A DNA stretch of 64,000 nt from an uncultured Candidatus Saccharibacteria bacterium (GCA_937990725.1 CALKQS010000014.1:62001-126000), one strand, 5' to 3'. Counted from the stretch's first letter, positions 45,827 through 55,177 are shown. Program-made: numbers and translations. The notes: generated by a model not told the origin, from the letters alone.

Positions 45827-46618
45827 ATGTCACAAAAAAATAGAACAAAACACGGCAAAGCCTATAACGAAAGTCCTGAGAAGCGCTGGTTTGACCGAGT
45901 AGTGGCGGTTCCTTTGCTGGTTTGTATGGGCTCGGCTGCTCTCGTTGCCGCTGCGGCGATGCATAAGGAGCTCGGCGATGGCCCAACGCTCTTCGTGCAG
46001 GAGCGCTATGGCAGTGATCTTGATAACCTCGTTAAGGTGCCAAAGTTGCGGACACTCCGTGGTGCGGTGCGCAACACCGCCTCGGCTAATGGCTATAACC
46101 ACAGTAGCGCAGGGCCAATTGGCAAGCTCGTACGCAAGGCGCATGTGGACGAAGCGCCCCAGCTGCTGCAAGTATTGCGTGGCAAGATGGCAATCGTCGG
46201 GCCAAGGCCACTAGCCACAGGCGAAGTATATAATGACATTCTTGCTAACCCCGACATTCCTGAAGGCCTTAAGCAGCAGTGGATTGAGGCGCGCAAGACG
46301 GCTCGCCCAGGCATTATGGCACCTTATAGCAAAGAACAGCATGAGCCTGGCTACGAGCTAGATACAATTCATATGATGGAGCAGGATGTTGTATACGCTG
46401 AGACAGCCTCGCTAAAGAAGGATGCAAAAGTGGTTGCTGCGACGCTTGGTATGGTAGCGACCGACCTTGTACAAAAGCTTATGCCGCGGTCTGCCCGTGA
46501 ATGGCTGCAGGCTAAGGCAGGTTTAGCACCACATTCAATAGGCCAAGAGCGTGCGGAGAGTGATGTTGTGGTGGCACTGCAACAAGCGCACACTCAGCCT
46601 ACACGGCGCGCTGCGTAA
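45827..46618 (+). CDS. bacterial sugar transferase (polyprenyl glycosylphosphotransferase type)
   Basis: 263 residues. One N-terminal hydrophobic segment (about residues 24-44), then LVKVPKLRTLRG, RKAHVDEAPQLLQVLRGKMA, IVGPRPL and ARPGIMAPYS, the core motifs of the WcaJ/PglC sugar-transferase family that moves a sugar phosphate to undecaprenyl phosphate. It initiates surface glycan synthesis. The membrane segment is a short PglC-like reentrant or single helix. Confidence 0.88.
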   Translation: MSQKNRTKHGKAYNESPEKRWFDRVVAVPLLVCMGSAALVAAAAMHKELGDGPTLFVQERYGSDLDNLVKVPKLRTLRGAVRNTASANGYNHSSAGPIGKLVRKAHVDEAPQLLQVLRGKMAIVGPRPLATGEVYNDILANPDIPEGLKQQWIEARKTARPGIMAPYSKEQHEPGYELDTIHMMEQDVVYAETASLKKDAKVVAATLGMVATDLVQKLMPRSAREWLQAKAGLAPHSIGQERAESDVVVALQQAHTQPTRRAA

Positions 46619-46991
46619 CATGAACCCAAAAGCCTTCACTTTCTCTGGCAGAATAGGCTATTTTTGCTCACTATTCTACCTGGAAAAGCAATGAGTGTAT
46701 TGTTCTGGTATTATAGTAAGTATTTTGGAAATGTTTCTGCTTATGTCACCCATAAAGTCCTCCATTTTCTCAAAGTAGTGGTTTCTTAAGATGGCGGCAG
46801 AGCAATGACCGCAGCAGATGCGTATGCTCTATGTATTAGAGTGATGGAAGGGGAGGGAACGCGCATCATACCGCTGAGCCCTTGTGATACAATAGAGAGA
46901 GATTTTTGCGAGAGGGAGCTTTTCTCCTTGCGCGAAACACGATTATTTCAATGTAAAATACCCCTAGGGGTATAGGGAACGCAATCATACT
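46619..46991. other. intergenic region upstream of tgt
   Basis: About 370 bases with no supportable gene. A hairpin-like GCG...GGGAG-CTTTT-CTCC...CGC at about 46906-46934 and the palindrome at 46958 are the only structures noticed. Confidence 0.4.
46958..46973. promoter_or_regulatory. 16-bp perfect palindrome upstream of tgt
   Basis: ATACCCCTAGGGGTAT lies 18 bases before the tgt start. It resembles GC-rich operators of CsoR-type metal repressors, but no such regulator is in the window. Confidence 0.55.
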
Positions 46992-48197
46992 ATGCCAGCA
47001 TCATTCTCATTTACCATTACTCACCGCATGCCGCAGACGTTGGCGCGGACTGGTGTGATTCACACTCCACATGGTGATATCAAGACGCCAGCCTTCATTG
47101 TCGTGGGCACAAAAGCAAATGTGAAAGCAATGGTGCCCGAGATGGTAGCTAGCGTGGGCGCGCAAGCTGTCTTGGCTAATGCCTATCACCTCTACCTACA
47201 GCCGGGACACAAGCTAATAGAGAAGGCCGGATACTTGGGTAAGTTTATGCACTGGAGTGGTCCAACCTTTACCGACAGCGGCGGCTTTCAGGTACTGAGC
47301 CTCGGCTCGGGCTTTAAGAAGGTGCTGGCGATGAGCACTGATGTGGATGAAGAGATTGCGATTGCCAAGAAGTCGAGCCGGCACGCCTGGGTGGATGATA
47401 ATGGCGTGATGTTTAAGTCGCACCTCGATGGCTCATTGCATAAGTTTACGCCAGAGCTGTCGATGCAAATCCAGGCAGGAATTGGGGCAGATATTACCTT
47501 TGCCTTTGATGAACTGACCTCGCTGATTGACCCGTATGAATACCAAGTGGAGGCACTGGCGCGTACCCATGCGTGGGCAGAGCGCAGCCTAGCAGAGGTC
47601 AAGCGTCTTCGGGCTACTCGGCCAGATAAGCCGTATCAAGCGCTCTTTGGTGTCTTGCAAGGGGCGAATTATGAGGACCTGCGTAAGCAAACCGCAGCAC
47701 GCCTTGGCGCAATGGATTTTGATGGCTATGGTATTGGTGGGGCGCTAGAGAAAGAAACGATGGCCCAGACTATCCAGTGGGTGAACGAGATCTTGCCTGA
47801 AAGCCGCCCACGGCATTTGCTTGGCATCTCGGAGCCAGATGATATCTTTGCGGCGATTGAGCAGGGCATCGATACCTTCGATTGTGTAAGCCCAACTCGT
47901 GTAGCACGCAATGGCGCGGCCTACACACCGCACGGGCGGGTGAATATGCGTGGGACAAAATATCGCGAGCTGTTTGCGCCTATTATGGCGGAGTGCGATT
48001 GCTACACCTGTCAGCACTACACCGCGGCCTATATTTGTCACCTGCTCCGGGCCAAGGAGAGCTTGGCGGGGACGTTGCTATCGATTCACAACGAGCGCTT
48101 TATTATCAAGCTTGTCGACGACATTCGCCACAGCCTCGAGGATAGCACATTCTACGCCTTTCGGGATCATTTTTTGGCGCAGTATTATCGTCGGTAG
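46992..48197 (+). CDS. tgt: tRNA-guanine transglycosylase
   Basis: 401 residues. TFTDSGGFQVLSLGSG, FGVLQGANYEDLR, DCVSPTRVARNGAAY with the nucleophilic Asp, and the zinc site CDCYTCQHY with later SIHN mark bacterial TGT. It exchanges G34 in GUN anticodons for preQ1 or queuine. No queuosine biosynthesis gene is seen nearby, but a precursor transporter lies convergently downstream, which points to salvage. The promoter region contains a CCCCTAGGGG palindrome. Confidence 0.95.
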   Translation: MPASFSFTITHRMPQTLARTGVIHTPHGDIKTPAFIVVGTKANVKAMVPEMVASVGAQAVLANAYHLYLQPGHKLIEKAGYLGKFMHWSGPTFTDSGGFQVLSLGSGFKKVLAMSTDVDEEIAIAKKSSRHAWVDDNGVMFKSHLDGSLHKFTPELSMQIQAGIGADITFAFDELTSLIDPYEYQVEALARTHAWAERSLAEVKRLRATRPDKPYQALFGVLQGANYEDLRKQTAARLGAMDFDGYGIGGALEKETMAQTIQWVNEILPESRPRHLLGISEPDDIFAAIEQGIDTFDCVSPTRVARNGAAYTPHGRVNMRGTKYRELFAPIMAECDCYTCQHYTAAYICHLLRAKESLAGTLLSIHNERFIIKLVDDIRHSLEDSTFYAFRDHFLAQYYRR

Positions 48198-48465
48198 CGA
48201 CTGACGAGCTCTATAGTATGCATTTACATGACAACTAAGGAAGAGAGTTTGCATAGTAACCCTCCTTCCCATCATCAGCCCTTTCTCTCGCCACCGTTTC
48301 TTTAAAATGCTAAAAGGGTCTTAGTATTTTCCTAAAACACTAGGCTCTTCAATGATCACGCTGCAATAATCACCACGGGCAATTTTCTGTTCTACCAGGA
48401 TGAAAGTACTGCGTTCTTCATATTCTGAGAGAGATGCAAATCTATTGCAGTGAGCAACTCGCTCG

Positions 48466-49149
48466 CTAGACACGCAAACGAAATGGTGTGAAGTTGGTGG
48501 TGGTGTCGTAGGTGTCGACGGATTCGCGTCGCTTGAGCATGGCAATGACGCGGTAGGTAAGTGGCAAGCAGATGACCTCAACGGCAAGCTTGAAGCCAAG
48601 CCCGACGGCGATATAGTTGAGCAATGCCCCCCCCGTGAGCTGCCCGCCAAAAGCAACGACGCAGAATATAACGGTGTCAAACAAGCTCCCTACCACTGTC
48701 GATCCAAGCAGGCGCAGCCATAGCTGTCGACCTTTCATAGCAACCTTGAGCTTAGCAACGATGTACGAGTTGAGGAAGCTCCCCGTTAGGAAGGCAAGCA
48801 AGCTCGCCACGACGATCTGCGGGAAGAAGCCGAGCACTGCCTCGTAAGCGGCTTGGTCGTGGTACTCTGCCGCCGCGGGCAGATAGCGCACCAGTGTAAA
48901 GCAGCCAATCGCTAGCAGCATGACCCCAAAGGCCGTCCAAATAGCGCGGCGTGCCCGGCGATAGCCGTAGACCTCTGTCATGACATCATCAAAGATATAC
49001 ACGAGCGGGAAGAGCACTGCTCCACCATCAAGGATAAGTGGGCCGAGTGCCACTAGTTTGGTAGCGGCAATATTGGAGATGAGTAGCGCCGCAACATATA
49101 CTGCGAGAATGACGCTAAAATATCGATAATTTTCGTTCGTGTGTTTCAT
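48466..49149 (-). CDS. yhhQ: queuosine precursor transporter (YhhQ/VUT family)
   Basis: 227 residues with six TM helices. ISNIAATKLVALGPLILDGG, VYIFDDVMTEVYGYRRARRA and SLFDTVIFCVVAF are YhhQ/QPTR signatures. It imports queuine-type precursors. TATGAT lies nine bases before ATG 49149 (leaderless). Convergent with tgt. The 268 bases between them hold no gene. Confidence 0.92.
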   Translation of the reverse strand: MKHTNENYRYFSVILAVYVAALLISNIAATKLVALGPLILDGGAVLFPLVYIFDDVMTEVYGYRRARRAIWTAFGVMLLAIGCFTLVRYLPAAAEYHDQAAYEAVLGFFPQIVVASLLAFLTGSFLNSYIVAKLKVAMKGRQLWLRLLGSTVVGSLFDTVIFCVVAFGGQLTGGALLNYIAVGLGFKLAVEVICLPLTYRVIAMLKRRESVDTYDTTTNFTPFRLRV

Positions 49150-49200
49150 GCTTTGTTTATCATACCACACCTGCCAAGAAACCTGCTATAATAAACCCAT

Positions 49201-49277
49201 GCCCCGATAGCTCAGCTGGATAGAGCAGAGGACTTCTAAGCCTAAGGCCGTAGGTTCGAATCCTACTCGGGGCGCCA
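49201..49277 (+). tRNA. tRNA-Arg (TCT)
   Basis: Acceptor GCCCCGA/TCGGGGC, anticodon loop CTTCTAA, T-arm TAGGTTCGAATCCTA, encoded CCA. The anticodon stem GAGGA/GCCTA has mismatches at 27-43 (G-A) and 31-39 (A-G). TATAAT is just upstream. Confidence 0.93.
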
Positions 49278-49289
49278 TTTTATTGTCAT

Positions 49290-49316
49290 ATCCCCATCTT
49301 GATGGGGTTGTTTTTA
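49290..49316 (+). terminator. terminator after tRNA-Arg (TCT)
   Basis: CCCCATC-TT-GATGGGG followed by a T-rich tail. Confidence 0.85.
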
Positions 49317-49374
49317 TTACATACAAAATGCATTTACATGCTGCGCGAGGCTATGCTATAGTACAGCGAGATTT

Positions 49375-50568
49375 ATGCAAGATGTGACTAACCACGACCT
49401 CCTCAAGCGCAACATTATCAAATATTCGTGGTTTCGGATTTTTACCAAGCGTGTCTATTTGCCGCTCATTACGGTGCAACTGGTGAATGTTGGTAAAGTC
49501 AGCTTGGACGAGTTGGCGCTGATGGTCGTCATCTCGTCTATTATCCAAGCAGCGCTGCAGATGCCAGCGGGTTATGTGGCCGATAAGTTTGGCAATCGGC
49601 GGGCGATTATCCTTGGTGCGAGCATCGCTGTGGTGTCGCCACTGTTGTATGCTGTGTGGCCGAGCTTTTGGGGTGGGCTGATTGCCTCAGTTTTGTTCTT
49701 TGGTGGCTATGCGTTTCAGTCTGGTGCGGTCGAGGCCTTTATGCATGATTCTTTGACGGCGCTGGGGCGAGCCCGCGACTATACCAAGGTGATGGGCCGC
49801 GCCCAGACGTATGGATTGATTGGCAATACCGTGCTGATTATTGTAGTGCCACTCACGTATCGCATTCATCATACACTCCCATTTTTGATTGGCTTTTTGT
49901 CGCTTGCTGCGACGGTGTGGTTGGCGCTGAGCTTTGCTCATCCACCACGCCGCACAACTGCACAGGCTCAGCGGCCACGGCAGGCTGCTCGCGCAATTAT
50001 TACTGCGAAAAATCTTGCCCTCTTCGTCTTCGCTGGCTTCTTGGCTGGTGTGTCGAATAAAGGGCTAGAATATCGCGAGCTCCTCTTCCAGCACGTTGGT
50101 ATTGCAGTAGAGTGGTTTGGGGTAATTGCGGCGGTCGGGAGCCTGGGTGGAGCGTTACTGGGCTGGCATGTCCATTGGTTTGACCGCCTGCGGCCACTGG
50201 CATTCTATTGGGTCGATGCGTGGATTATGGCGCTGTGTATTGTCTTGATGGGCGTAACGTCAAGCCCGATTATCGCGGTCATTGCTGTTGTGCTATTTAC
50301 TGCATATACGCGAGTGCGACCGATTGTCTTGCAGTCAAAGATTCTCAGCGAGTTGCAGCATACGTATAAAGCGACGCTCCTCTCCGCGCTGAATATGTTT
50401 ACGTTGCTTGGTGACGTTGTGGCGATTAGCTTGCTCACCCGGATGGTCAATCAGTATGGCTATAGTGCGGGGCATGTGTGGTTTGGTGGGGCAGTTGGGG
50501 TGATTGCGCTTGGTCTGTGGCTGGTGATGTGCGTTGAGGCACTGTGGCGTCGCAAGAAGGCGCGCTAA
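49375..50568 (+). CDS. MFS transporter
   Basis: 397 residues with about 11-12 TM helices. AGYVADKFGNRRAIILGASI between helices 2 and 3 is the MFS loop motif. The protein resembles drug/metabolite efflux types without a soluble domain. Substrate unknown. TATAGT lies about 15 bases before the ATG; no strong ribosome site. Confidence 0.85.
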   Translation: MQDVTNHDLLKRNIIKYSWFRIFTKRVYLPLITVQLVNVGKVSLDELALMVVISSIIQAALQMPAGYVADKFGNRRAIILGASIAVVSPLLYAVWPSFWGGLIASVLFFGGYAFQSGAVEAFMHDSLTALGRARDYTKVMGRAQTYGLIGNTVLIIVVPLTYRIHHTLPFLIGFLSLAATVWLALSFAHPPRRTTAQAQRPRQAARAIITAKNLALFVFAGFLAGVSNKGLEYRELLFQHVGIAVEWFGVIAAVGSLGGALLGWHVHWFDRLRPLAFYWVDAWIMALCIVLMGVTSSPIIAVIAVVLFTAYTRVRPIVLQSKILSELQHTYKATLLSALNMFTLLGDVVAISLLTRMVNQYGYSAGHVWFGGAVGVIALGLWLVMCVEALWRRKKAR

Positions 50569-50849
50569 ATTAGTTAACTTCAGTATTTACCTACCCTATC
50601 CATTCGTCATTTTTAATCATCTGCTCTACCCAATGAAATATAGTGATGACCCCTATTATAGATAGGAAGACTCACTATAGAAGCGGTGATAAGCCTGAGG
50701 AAAAGCAAGCAACCTGGTGAGAGGAGAGAGGTATAAGGTAGTAAAGTTTTGAGATTGAGGATGAACAGCCGCAGGTAATAGACAAACTGCGCTATCTCTG
50801 CTACAATACAGCATGTCAGCAGCGCAGCAGGTTTGCTGTGCAATTGTCT

Positions 50850-50928
50850 GGTGGATATAGCTCAGTTTGGTTAGAGCGCTGGTTTGTGGCACCGGAGGCC
50901 GTGAGTTCAAGTCTCATTATCCACCCCA
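50850..50928 (+). tRNA. tRNA-His (GTG)
   Basis: Anticodon stem-loop CTGGT-TTGTGGC-ACCGG gives GTG. The gene includes G at -1 opposite C73, the identity element for HisRS. CCA is encoded. TACAAT is at about 50801. Confidence 0.95.
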
Positions 50929-50930
50929 AA

Positions 50931-50963
50931 ATAAATTCCCGGATGATTCCGGGGTTTTATTTT
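50931..50963 (+). terminator. terminator after tRNA-His
   Basis: CCCGGA-TGAT-TCCGGGG inside flanking AAAATAA/TTATTTT, so it may work in both directions. Confidence 0.85.
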
Positions 50964-51463
50964 GGTTTGATGTCGTTTTGCTACTTACTACTGTAACTGT
51001 AGTAAGTTTATTATGAGAAAATATGAAGCGCACAGCTGCTTTTTCTGTGCTCGATCATTATCTTTATCTTTGCCGCTTCGTCTTATGGAGGGGAAGCTTG
51101 CCACCAGACTCGATAGGTCATCAGCTTAGCGTAAGAGGTTGATGTTTGGCAATTATCACCTCATTCTGCTCAGTGGTGACTTCACTTGGTTATCATCAGA
51201 ATATCAAAGCATGTGTCTGATGTGTTTGCTCGTGCGCTCTTACTTTTTTGCATTTATTTTCTCGTGCTATGCGAGGTAACAATCGATCTTCGCAGTTCAT
51301 CAGACAAAATACTAGCGAACGGGGGGTTGACGGTGAAAAAGTAGACCTTCTAAGACTTAGGCTCTATGTATGCAAAGTCTGCGCACAATGCGACATATAA
51401 CAAGAGAACCTCTACGTTGTGAGAGGTCTCTCTATTGGCGTGGTAAGACAAGCTAAGAAACGG
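50964..51463. other. non-coding stretch
   Basis: About 500 bases without a convincing gene on either strand. At the right end, GAGA-CCTC...GAGG-TCTC (51404-51431) is a hairpin that probably terminates the minus-strand murA transcript. Confidence 0.45.
51404..51431 (-). terminator. terminator of the murA transcript
   Basis: GAGAGACCTC-...-GAGGTTCTC hairpin in the minus direction, 33 bases past the murA stop. Confidence 0.6.
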
Positions 51464-52990
51464 CTAATATTCCCATGTTGTCTCGATATCCGCCCCGAGA
51501 GTGTTGAGTCGGTTAGCAAAGTCTTCGTAGCCTCGGTTGATATTGTATACATCACGCAGGATGGAGCGCCCAGGAGCTGCGAGCATAGCTAGCATCACGA
51601 CGACGCTGGGGCGCAAGGCTGGTGGTGCGACGACATCGGCAGGCTTCCAGCGGGTGGGGCCACTGATGTAAACGCGGTGTGGATCGACCATCTCTACTTG
51701 TGCGCCAAGGCGAGTGAGGTCGGTGAAGTAAATGGCGCGGTTGTCGTAGCTCCAGTCGTGCACTAGAGTGCGGCCCGTTGCTACCGTGGCGATGAGACCA
51801 AGGAAGGGGAGATTATCCATGTTGATGCCTGGGAAGGGCATACTGTGGAGCTTGTCTTGTGGAGCGGTGAGAGTCGATTTGTGCAGGCTAATATCGACCA
51901 GGCGAGTCTGGCCATTGCGCGCTGGGTACTCGTTGGAGAGCTCATATTGTAAGCCCATACCGCGCAGCACTGCTAGCTCGAGCTCGAGGAATTCGATTGG
52001 TGCCCGGCGGATGGTAATAGCAGAGTCCGTCACTACACCCGCTGCGATGAAGCTCATTGCCTCGATAGGGTCTTCGCTCGGACAATATTCGACTGTTTGG
52101 TTGATCTCGCTGACGCCATGGATGGTGAGGGTCGTTGTGCCGATGCCATCGATCTGCACCCCAAGCTTTTGCAAGAAGAAACAGAGATCTTGCACCATGT
52201 AGTTGGGGCTGGCGTTGCGAATCGTCACGACACCTGGGTGGAGCGCTGCCGCCATGATAACATTCTCAGTGACGGTGTCGCCGCGCTCGGTAAGGACGAT
52301 AGCGTGCTCAACCATATGCGGGTTGGCTGTTGCTTGGTAGTAATCGGTCGTTGCCTCGACAGTGAGGCCAAAGGGTGCGAGGCCCGCCATGTGTGGCCCA
52401 ACCGTCCGTGTGCCAAGGTTGCACCCACCTGCAAATGGGATTTGGAATGACTCATATTGATGGAGCAATGGCCCCAGGAACATAATAATACTGCGGGTGC
52501 GCTTGGCTGCCGCGATGTCCATCTCGTCTAGGTGGAGGGTGCGTGGTGGGATGATCTCGAGGTCGTTATGCTCAAGCCAGCGGCAGCGCACGCCAATGCT
52601 TTCGAGCACCTCGATGATGCGATTAACTTCCTCGATCCGTGCCACTCGGCGTAGTGTCGTCTTGCCTTTATTAAGGAGGCTTGCGCAGAGCAGAGCGACA
52701 GCGGCATTTTTGCTCGTCTTTACCTCAATCTCGCCATGGAGCGAGCCACCACCATTGATGACAAAGTTTGTTTTGCCAGCTTTGTTGATGCGGACAATCT
52801 CACTGCTCAGCACTTCGCCAATGCGAGCAATCATTTCTAGGCTGATGTTTTGGCCACCCTTTTCGATGCGGTTGATGGCCGACTGGCTCGTGCCAAGTGC
52901 TGCAGCGAGCTCGGCCTGCGTCATACCGCGCGCTTGGCGGGTTTCTTGGATGAGTGTTCCGATATTGCGGAGATATTTTGCTGTTCCCAT
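51464..52990 (-). CDS. murA: HTH-MurA fusion (UDP-GlcNAc enolpyruvyl transferase with Xre-type DNA-binding domain)
   Basis: 508 residues. Residues 5-66 are a Cro/C1-type helix-turn-helix (LIQETRQARGMTQAELAAAL, TSQSAINRIEKGGQNISLEM). Residues 75-508 are MurA, the first committed enzyme of peptidoglycan synthesis, with SKNAA (Lys94) and GGCNLGTR carrying the fosfomycin-target Cys (Cys190). Stand-alone MurA is about 420 residues, so the HTH is an addition. ATG 52990 is chosen over GTG 53029: TTGACA and TATCGT at 17-base spacing lie upstream, six bases before that ATG. The spacer holds a perfect dyad shared with the murB promoter. Confidence 0.95.
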   Translation of the reverse strand: MGTAKYLRNIGTLIQETRQARGMTQAELAAALGTSQSAINRIEKGGQNISLEMIARIGEVLSSEIVRINKAGKTNFVINGGGSLHGEIEVKTSKNAAVALLCASLLNKGKTTLRRVARIEEVNRIIEVLESIGVRCRWLEHNDLEIIPPRTLHLDEMDIAAAKRTRSIIMFLGPLLHQYESFQIPFAGGCNLGTRTVGPHMAGLAPFGLTVEATTDYYQATANPHMVEHAIVLTERGDTVTENVIMAAALHPGVVTIRNASPNYMVQDLCFFLQKLGVQIDGIGTTTLTIHGVSEINQTVEYCPSEDPIEAMSFIAAGVVTDSAITIRRAPIEFLELELAVLRGMGLQYELSNEYPARNGQTRLVDISLHKSTLTAPQDKLHSMPFPGINMDNLPFLGLIATVATGRTLVHDWSYDNRAIYFTDLTRLGAQVEMVDPHRVYISGPTRWKPADVVAPPALRPSVVVMLAMLAAPGRSILRDVYNINRGYEDFANRLNTLGADIETTWEY

Positions 52991-52996
52991 GCTTGT

Positions 52997-53025
52997 ACGA
53001 TATATCATCGGTGATATATTGTCAA
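52997..53025 (-). promoter_or_regulatory. murA promoter with perfect dyad operator
   Basis: -35 TTGACA at 53025-53020, -10 TATCGT at 53002-52997, spacer 17. The dyad ATATATCA-TCGG-TGATATAT occupies 53000-53019, filling the spacer and overlapping the -10. A binding protein here would block RNA polymerase. Confidence 0.75.
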
Positions 53026-53040
53026 ACACAAGCGTCTCGT

Positions 53041-53364
53041 GCTGCGAAAAGAAATGTGGAGGTTAGACTGTGAAGTCTCACTAATAACTCCATCAGCTCT
53101 TTTTCTGCTATTTCATCTAGCTATGTACAAGACCATTTACTACACGAGCAGGCGCCTAATCCTCACATCAGAGAGTAATATCAAAAGAGATGCGATAGTA
53201 CGTCAATACTACTAGAGAAAAAGAGAGCTATCGCAAGCTCAAGACGCACGTAGTCAGGTACTGTAACTCCCCACATTGGGTGGCTGTGCTATACTACACA
53301 TATGATCTGATGAAAAGTGCATAGCGAATCCTAAGATATAACCAACAAACAAGGAGTATTACCC
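53041..53364. other. intergenic region upstream of glyA
   Basis: About 320 bases without a gene. The glyA promoter is probably the extended -10 TGCTATACT at 53287-53295, giving a leader of about 65 bases. No glycine-riboswitch core is recognised. Confidence 0.45.
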
Positions 53365-54639
53365 ATGCACGAAACAACTATTGCTACCCTTATCACCCGT
53401 GAGCAGCAGCGCCAACGCGAAGGCTTAGAGCTCATCCCGAGTGAGAATTATGTCTCTGGTGATGTACTACGGGCGCTTGGGAGTGTCTTTACTAATAAAT
53501 ACAGCGAGGGCTACCCAGGCCGGCGTTACTATGGCGGGCAGCAGTATACCGACCAAGTAGAGCAGCTGGCAATCGACCGCGCCAAGCAGCTCTTCCGGGC
53601 TGACCATGCTAATGTCCAGCCGCACAGTGGCGCTCAGGCCAATGAAGCCGTATATTTTGCATGGTGTGAGCCAGGCGATACCATCCTTGCGATGGATCTG
53701 GGTCATGGTGGCCACCTGACGCATGGTGCGCCTGTGACACATAGTGCTCGTGAGTATAATTTTGTTCGCTACAAAATGAAGGATGTAGCGACGGGCGAGA
53801 TTGACTACGATGAGCTACATCGGATGGCGCAAGAACATCGGCCAAAGATCATCCTGGCGGGCTTTAGTGCCTATCCGCGCCAGCTGGATTTTGCACGCTT
53901 TGCGGCGATCGGCCACGAGGTTGGTGCGTTGCTCATGGCCGATATGGCGCATGTCGCGGGGTTGATTGCCGGTGGAGTGGCGGAGAATCCACTTGACTAT
54001 GGTTTTCATGTTATGACGACAACGACGCACAAGACGCTGCGTGGGCCGCGTGGTGGGCTCATCGTTAGCAAAGGAGTGGCGAGTAACCCACTTAAGCGCC
54101 CAGCCAAGACTCTCGAGAATATTCCGACACTCATCGATCGAGCGGTCTTTCCTGGTATTCAGGGCGGGCCACATATGCATACGATTGCCGCCAAGGCAGT
54201 GGCTTTTGGCGAGGCGCTCCAACCAGCCTTTCGTGCCTATGCTCAGCAGGTGGTGGCTAATGCCGCTGCTTTGGCACAGGAGTTGCAACAGCGCGGCTTT
54301 GTGCTCGTGACGGGTGGCACAAGCAACCACCTTATCTTGGCTGATGTCCACGCGAGCTTTGGGATTGATGGCAAGACGGCGGAGATTGCGATGGATAAGA
54401 TCGGCCTGACGCTCAACGCCAATGCCATCCCTGATGACCCACTGCCGCCATTTCGCCCTAGTGGCATTCGCCTCGGTACGCCAGCGGCAACAACGCGCGG
54501 CCTAGAGCCGCAGCATATGCCGCAGATTGCTGAGTGGATGCAGCAAGCCATCGACCACCGCGATAATGAGGTAGAGCTAGCTAAGCTCCGCACTGATGTT
54601 GCACACTTCTTGGCGGATTTCCCAGTGCCGACGGAATAG
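53365..54639 (+). CDS. glyA: serine hydroxymethyltransferase
   Basis: 424-residue PLP enzyme that interconverts serine and glycine with tetrahydrofolate, supplying one-carbon units. LELIPSENYVSGDVLRALGS, NKYSEGYPGRRYYGG, ADMAHVAGLIAGG and TTTTHKTLRGPRGG with the PLP lysine are intact. AAGGAG precedes the ATG. folD at 58891 is the likely partner. A terminator follows. Confidence 0.97.
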   Translation: MHETTIATLITREQQRQREGLELIPSENYVSGDVLRALGSVFTNKYSEGYPGRRYYGGQQYTDQVEQLAIDRAKQLFRADHANVQPHSGAQANEAVYFAWCEPGDTILAMDLGHGGHLTHGAPVTHSAREYNFVRYKMKDVATGEIDYDELHRMAQEHRPKIILAGFSAYPRQLDFARFAAIGHEVGALLMADMAHVAGLIAGGVAENPLDYGFHVMTTTTHKTLRGPRGGLIVSKGVASNPLKRPAKTLENIPTLIDRAVFPGIQGGPHMHTIAAKAVAFGEALQPAFRAYAQQVVANAAALAQELQQRGFVLVTGGTSNHLILADVHASFGIDGKTAEIAMDKIGLTLNANAIPDDPLPPFRPSGIRLGTPAATTRGLEPQHMPQIAEWMQQAIDHRDNEVELAKLRTDVAHFLADFPVPTE

Positions 54640-54716
54640 ACAAAAAGTCAGAGGTTTGTCGCTGTCATTGATAATTGTGTCTCGCTAGGCGCAGTAGTAA
54701 TACATTCGCATATCTA

Positions 54717-54744
54717 AAACACCCGCCAGAGAGCGGGTGTTTTT
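54717..54744. terminator. bidirectional terminator between glyA and the pilin gene
   Basis: AAAACACCCGC-CAGAGA-GCGGGTGTTTTT, A and T tails on the two sides, so it can serve both convergent genes. Confidence 0.88.
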
Positions 54745-54763
54745 GTTGATTGGGAGGATAAGT

Positions 54764-55177
54764 TTAGCAGCTGCCTCGGACGATATCCTCGGTTTTGTCG
54801 CCCTTCTTGTAGGTGATTTTCGCACCCTTACCGCTACCACACTGGGTATACAAGACAGGAGTGTCGTTGTTTGGTGTACCAGATGTGATGATCTTCTTCT
54901 TGAGGTCTGGATCGATCTTGGCCTCAGTCACCTTCTCATCGACAAGGTTACCGCTAACCTGTGCGGCTGTTGGGTATTCACCCTTCTGGCTGTTCCATGC
55001 CTCTACCTTGGTCGAGAGCTGCGATGCAGCGCCAGCGGCTGCCGAGTCGCGAGCGCGTTGCTGGATACCGTTGTAAGCGACGATGGTAATAGCCGCCAGG
55101 ATAGCGATGATCACAATCACGATGAGAAGCTCGACAATTGTGAAACCGCGCAGGTTACGTTGAGTTTTTGTTGTCAT
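54764..55177 (-). CDS. type IV pilin, major-type
   Basis: 137 residues. RNLRGFTIVELLIVIVIIAI LAA is a classical class III signal: short basic leader, cleavage after Gly11, Glu at +5. The hydrophobic stem continues into AYNGIQQRARDSAAAGAASQ, and the C-terminal domain has two Cys (about 113 and the last residue) for a disulfide loop. It has a strong AAGGAGG site and stands alone beside the minor-pilin operon, consistent with the main structural subunit. Confidence 0.92.
   Translation of the reverse strand: MTTKTQRNLRGFTIVELLIVIVIIAILAAITIVAYNGIQQRARDSAAAGAASQLSTKVEAWNSQKGEYPTAAQVSGNLVDEKVTEAKIDPDLKKKIITSGTPNNDTPVLYTQCGSGKGAKITYKKGDKTEDIVRGSC

Noticed and set aside
53041..53364. Glycine riboswitch upstream of glyA
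   Set aside because: No recognisable tandem aptamer core or expression-platform hairpin.
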